DNA of 18,121 nucleotides from an uncultured Bacteroidota bacterium. Lineage in GTDB: Bacteria > Bacteroidota > Bacteroidia > Chitinophagales > Chitinophagaceae. The notes beneath the pieces were generated by a model. The model was not told the DNA's origin, made no database searches, and saw nothing but the letters and a program-made list of their open reading frames with translations. Made by a program: the position numbers and the translations under genes. Where the stretch lies: positions 1 through 18,121 of the forward strand of contig CAIVKT010000074.1 of the NCBI GenBank assembly GCA_903906615.1, read 5' to 3'. This document shows positions 15,999-18,121 of this stretch, one piece after another (within the stretch, counting starts at the first letter, position 1; the number at the start of each line of letters is the position of its first letter).

Positions 15999-16337
15999 AT
16001 GTTTTTGTATATTTCATACTATACCTACTATGTAATATTGTTACTTAGTTTATTAATAGGCACATATAAGTATAAAATAACTGACCTTAGCGGGAAGATT
16101 ATTTATTTTCTTATCTTATCAGGATTTATTACTCAAACATCCGTAATGTTTATCAGTAAGTCTCATGAAAGAAATTTGATATTTTCGGTAGATGTGGTGA
16201 TAGATTTTTTCTTATTAATGCTATATTTTTATAGGGCAATAAAAGTTCAAAACATCCGCTTAGTATCTATCCTTACGGTGGCAGCATTGGCGATTATTAG
16301 TTATATAAATTCTTTTTTTTTACCTACGCCAAGTTAA
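15999..16337 (+). CDS. Multi-TM membrane protein, N-terminal half (frame broken)
   Basis: These 112 codons begin 6 bases after the preceding frame. The product has about four hydrophobic segments (residues ~6-22, 33-52, 63-79, 87-105) with short basic loops such as TYKYK and RAIKVQN. The frame passes through nine Ts at 16313-16321 and ends six codons later at TAA. If one more T were present, it would join the reading frame of the 16346 ORF through FFFTYAKLNTNMQTLESF, giving one protein of about 215 residues. I infer a frameshifted gene; slippage on the T tract restoring some full product is possible. Multi-TM proteins of this size commonly sit before histidine kinases in Bacteroidota. The function is unknown. 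Confidence 0.65.
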   Translation: MFLYISYYTYYVILLLSLLIGTYKYKITDLSGKIIYFLILSGFITQTSVMFISKSHERNLIFSVDVVIDFFLLMLYFYRAIKVQNIRLVSILTVAALAIISYINSFFLPTPS

Positions 16338-16345
16338 ATACAAAT

Positions 16346-16645
16346 ATGCAAACACTTGAAAGCTTTGTAATGGCGGCATTAGCTATATACGTTTTATTCA
16401 AAGTATATACAAATGATAGTATAAATAAAATTATTAAGTATCCGGGCTTTATATTTTGGCTCAGTTTTTTAGTGTTATATGGGGGTACTTTCTTTTTTTG
16501 GGCTTTTATCAATCCAATATCTATAAGTAAAAGTCAGCAAGAATTTGCAGAGTGTATACAAAACATAATAAACGGTATTGCCTATCTTGGTGTAGGGTAT
16601 GGCTTTCTTCTATACACACAAAAACGATTAAATGAACAACAATAA
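16346..16645 (+). CDS. Multi-TM membrane protein, C-terminal half (frame broken)
   Basis: These 99 codons start at an ATG only 8 bases after the stop of the preceding frame. The same frame is open upstream through the T tract, which argues that the ATG is internal to a longer ancestral gene. Hydrophobic segments lie at residues ~5-20, ~33-53 (FIFWLSFLVLYGGTFFFWAF) and ~72-88. The last 14 bases overlap the kinase start (ATG 16632), implying translational coupling between membrane protein and kinase. AT-rich like its upstream neighbours. Function unknown; a membrane sensor or partner of the kinase is inference from position. Confidence 0.65.
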   Translation: MQTLESFVMAALAIYVLFKVYTNDSINKIIKYPGFIFWLSFLVLYGGTFFFWAFINPISISKSQQEFAECIQNIINGIAYLGVGYGFLLYTQKRLNEQQ

Positions 16646-17075
16646 TTATCTAATAGTAATCTTTTGTTTAGGTACATTATTGTTTACTTTTTTTGCAATA
16701 GCATTAGGCCTTTTCCTCATCGTCCACAAAAAGAAACGTTACGAACACCTCCTTGAAAAGCAGAGCATGGAAAACAATTATCAGAACCAATTATTATTGT
16801 CGAAGCTGGAGGTGCAGGAACAATCGTTCAAGTACTTCAGCGAGGAGATACATGATAATATAGGCCAGTTGCTGAGTATTGTGAAGATGCAGCTGTACAA
16901 TATAAAGAGCAGCAGCAAGGAGCCGGAGGTGGTGAATAAGGCAACAGATTGCAATGAGTTGCTGGGCAAGGCCATTAACGACCTGCGCAACATCAGCCAT
17001 ACGCTCAACAGCGGCTACATCAGTAATGCCGGCCTGGCCGATGCGGTGACAAGGTGTTTTACAAACCTTATTTAA
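16632..17075 (+). pseudogene. Sensor histidine kinase (HisKA_3 type), truncated by an insertion sequence
   Basis: Residues ~6-30 form one transmembrane helix followed by a basic stop-transfer (HKKKRYEH). A coiled-coil-like linker leads to the dimerisation/phosphoacceptor domain with EEIHDNIGQLLSIVK (His74 is the phosphorylation site) and NDLRNISHTLN. This is the NarL-type HisKA_3 pattern, whose partners are usually LuxR-type response regulators. The sequence after DAVTR (17040-17054) is unrelated and stops at TAA 17073, so the whole HATPase domain is missing and the product cannot phosphorylate itself. The start overlaps the preceding frame by 14 bases. Up to ~16730 the gene is AT-rich like its neighbours; beyond that it is clearly more GC-rich. 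Confidence 0.85.
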
Positions 17076-17093
17076 TGGGTGAGTAAAACACCT
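17052..17093. repeat. 11-bp inverted repeat at the insertion sequence left end
   Basis: AGGTGTTTTAC (17052-17062) and GTAAAACACCT (17083-17093) are exact reverse complements separated by 20 bases. They sit at the point where kinase homology stops. They could be a terminal or subterminal transposase-binding arrangement, or a hairpin blocking read-in transcription into the transposase. No T tract follows immediately (CGTTTTAA), so a terminator is less likely. Confidence 0.6.
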
Positions 17094-17113
17094 CGTTTTA
17101 ATTTGAAAGTTTT

Positions 17114-17239
17114 ATGTCAGTCCGTAAGTTGATAGAAAGCGACGCTCCTGTGAAAATAATAGCTAAGACTTTAAGTGCTAAACCCAAGGTTAAACCTAAA
17201 TCTAAGAGTAAGCACAAATTAAATATACATAATCAATAA
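17114..17239 (+). CDS. Possible small basic protein within the insertion sequence
   Basis: ATG to TAA encodes 41 residues: MSVRKLIESDAPVKIIAKTL, then a Lys/Pro/Ser-rich tail with KPKVKPKSKSKHK. It is strongly basic, as a nucleic-acid-binding tail would be, with a short amphipathic start. It lies between the inverted repeat and the structured leader and is on the transposase strand. I recognise no family. Most IS1595 elements carry only a transposase, though some carry passenger genes, so this may be a passenger or a chance frame. Confidence 0.35.
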   Translation: MSVRKLIESDAPVKIIAKTLSAKPKVKPKSKSKHKLNIHNQ

Positions 17240-17270
17240 ACCGTCAACCCTTTATTAGTCTTTTATAATT

Positions 17271-17388
17271 GACTTTGTTTAGGCCGTTGCGCCGTGTCCC
17301 TGGCTACTGGGGCATAACTTGGGTTCTTGCCGCTAAACTTAGTCAGAGGTTAACCTTGTCCCCTTCAGCTCGCGACTGAGGGGGACAC
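17271..17388 (+). ncRNA. Candidate structured RNA leader of the transposase gene
   Basis: A GC-rich patch in an AT-rich element shows several strong pairings. P1: GACTTTGTTTAG (17271-17282) with CTAAACTTAGTC (17333-17344), ten pairs around a 2x2 internal loop. P3: GTCCCCTTCAG (17358-17368) with CTGAGGGGGAC (17376-17386), eleven pairs including one G-U, seven-base loop. An alternative pairing joins GTGTCCC (17294-17300) to GGGACAC (17382-17388), which would compete with P3. It directly precedes the transposase frame. A cis-regulatory or transposition-related RNA is inference; I match it to no known RNA family. Confidence 0.4.
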
Positions 17389-17458
17389 CATTTTAGATAA
17401 AGAAATATATTGGGTCTCAACGACCGCGAAGGTCTGTTTTCGTCTTTTATTTAAAAGT

Positions 17459-18121
17459 TTGGAAACAGGTAATTCCATATCGTTAAAAGATTTATTTAAT
17501 ACCGCTGAAAGGTCATATGGTGAGGACGAATGCAGAGAACTATTTGAAAGGCTTCGATGGGGAAATGATCCTTACTGCCCACATTGTGGCAGCTTAGATA
17601 AAGTTTACCGATACAAGAATAATAAACTGTTTAAGTGTGGTGATTGTAAGAAACAGTTTACTGCTACGGTTGGAACTGTATTTGAATCAACTCATCTTCC
17701 GTTTTGGAAAATAATTAAAGCTATGGTTCTCTTCTTTCAACATAAGAAAGGAATATCTTCTTACGTTTTAGCAGACCATATCAAAGTACAGCAGAAAACA
17801 GCTTGGCTTCTTCAACAAAAAATAAGATACTCGGTTTCAGAGGACAAAGAATTAATTGGTAGCCTCAAAGGACTAATTGAGGTTGACGAAACATTTGTAG
17901 GTGGTAAAAATAAGAACCGGCATCATGCCGGAAGGGTTGCTTTTCGCAATGGTCAACCGTCATTGGTTAAGTCAATTGTATTTGGCATGTTAGAAGTGAA
18001 TAGAAAACTGATAAAGGTATTTGTAATAAAGAATAGAGATGGGGACACCCTTCATCCATTGATAAAAGCCAATATTGAAGAACAATCCCACATTGTTTCT
18101 GACGATTGGGTAGCATACAAC
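17459..18121 (+). CDS. IS1595-family transposase, 3' end outside window
   Basis: The frame is open from 17354 to the right edge with no stop. An N-terminal helical region (DECRELFERLRWG) is followed by a zinc ribbon with CPHC (17576) and CGDC (17636-17647), then FTATVGTVFE and FWKIIKAMVLFFQHKKGIS, matching ISXO2-like transposases. The DDE-type catalytic core begins with VDETFVGG (Asp at 17885) and continues to SDDWVAYN (Asp at 18101 or 18104); the third catalytic residue lies past the edge. No in-frame ATG is present before the zinc ribbon. TTG at 17459 puts 33 residues before the RWG tryptophan, a normal family spacing, and is my chosen start. A start by shift from another frame is possible. 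Confidence 0.85.
   Translation, partial: METGNSISLKDLFNTAERSYGEDECRELFERLRWGNDPYCPHCGSLDKVYRYKNNKLFKCGDCKKQFTATVGTVFESTHLPFWKIIKAMVLFFQHKKGISSYVLADHIKVQQKTAWLLQQKIRYSVSEDKELIGSLKGLIEVDETFVGGKNKNRHHAGRVAFRNGQPSLVKSIVFGMLEVNRKLIKVFVIKNRDGDTLHPLIKANIEEQSHIVSDDWVAYN

Larger units (their letters stand above)
17053..18121 (+). mobile_element. IS1595-family (ISXO2-like) insertion sequence, left part
   Basis: The element disrupts the histidine kinase at about 17053 and continues past the right edge. Support: the partial transposase at 17459-18121 with an N-terminal zinc ribbon and the IS1595-type DDE start; the abrupt loss of kinase homology after DAVTR; and a sequence starting GGTGTTTTAC with an inverted copy 20 bases on. 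The exact left end is inferred. IS1595 elements typically make 8-bp target duplications; if the end is at 17053, the duplicated target would be GGTGACAA (17045-17052). Contents: a possible small basic ORF, a structured leader and the transposase. The right end is not visible. Confidence 0.75.

Noticed and set aside
17294..17388. GTGTCCC ... GGGACAC as terminal repeats of a small nested mobile element
   Set aside because: The repeats are only 7 bp and no flanking target duplication is visible, so RNA pairing is the simpler reading.
17266..17390. Minus-strand peptide frame across the structured segment of the insertion sequence
   Set aside because: It is under 30 codons after a stop, has no ATG, and the strong inverted repeats are explained better by RNA structure.

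Overview
The window reads as Bacteroidota chromosome, most likely Chitinophagales/Chitinophagaceae-like. Four things point that way: two giant proteins ending in type IX secretion (T9SS) type A sorting domains, a DUF6526-type small membrane protein, A-rich leaders without clear Shine-Dalgarno sites, and TAnnTTTG-like -7 promoter boxes. The family-level assignment is inference.

Layout. (1) Positions 2-4885 and 5118-10799 hold two adjacent, co-directional genes for very large repetitive surface or secreted proteins; the first runs off the left edge. Each has five BIG2-type Ig-like repeats, then twelve ~89-residue repeats with a GGGxYC signature, then an Ig-like domain and a T9SS sorting domain. 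Repeat-by-repeat correspondence shows they are tandem duplicates. A hairpin terminator lies between them and a perfect 23-bp stem follows the second. (2) Positions 10868-13720 (minus) encode DNA polymerase I (polA), convergent with the second giant gene. (3) Positions 13812-14246 encode a DUF6526 membrane protein, divergent from polA. Positions 14251-14664 (minus) encode a small orphan lipoprotein. A 374-base gap with no gene follows. (4) Positions 15039-17052 hold an AT-rich gene set in operon order: a secreted protein, a multi-TM protein and a HisKA_3 histidine kinase. All three are damaged: two in-frame TAG codons in the first, a frame break at a run of nine Ts in the second, and truncation of the third by a mobile element. 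(5) Position ~17053 to the right edge is the left part of an IS1595-family (ISXO2-like) insertion sequence. It has a possible small basic ORF, an unusually structured GC-rich leader and a transposase that runs out of the window.

How the parts work together. The giant proteins are probably exported by the T9SS and fixed to, or released from, the cell surface, perhaps as adhesins or matrix proteins. polA and DUF6526 look like ordinary core genes. The secreted/membrane/kinase set looks like a sensory cassette that has degenerated at every gene. The best candidates for something undescribed are the 89-residue two-cysteine repeat, the structured leader inside the insertion sequence, and the decayed secreted-protein/membrane/kinase cassette.
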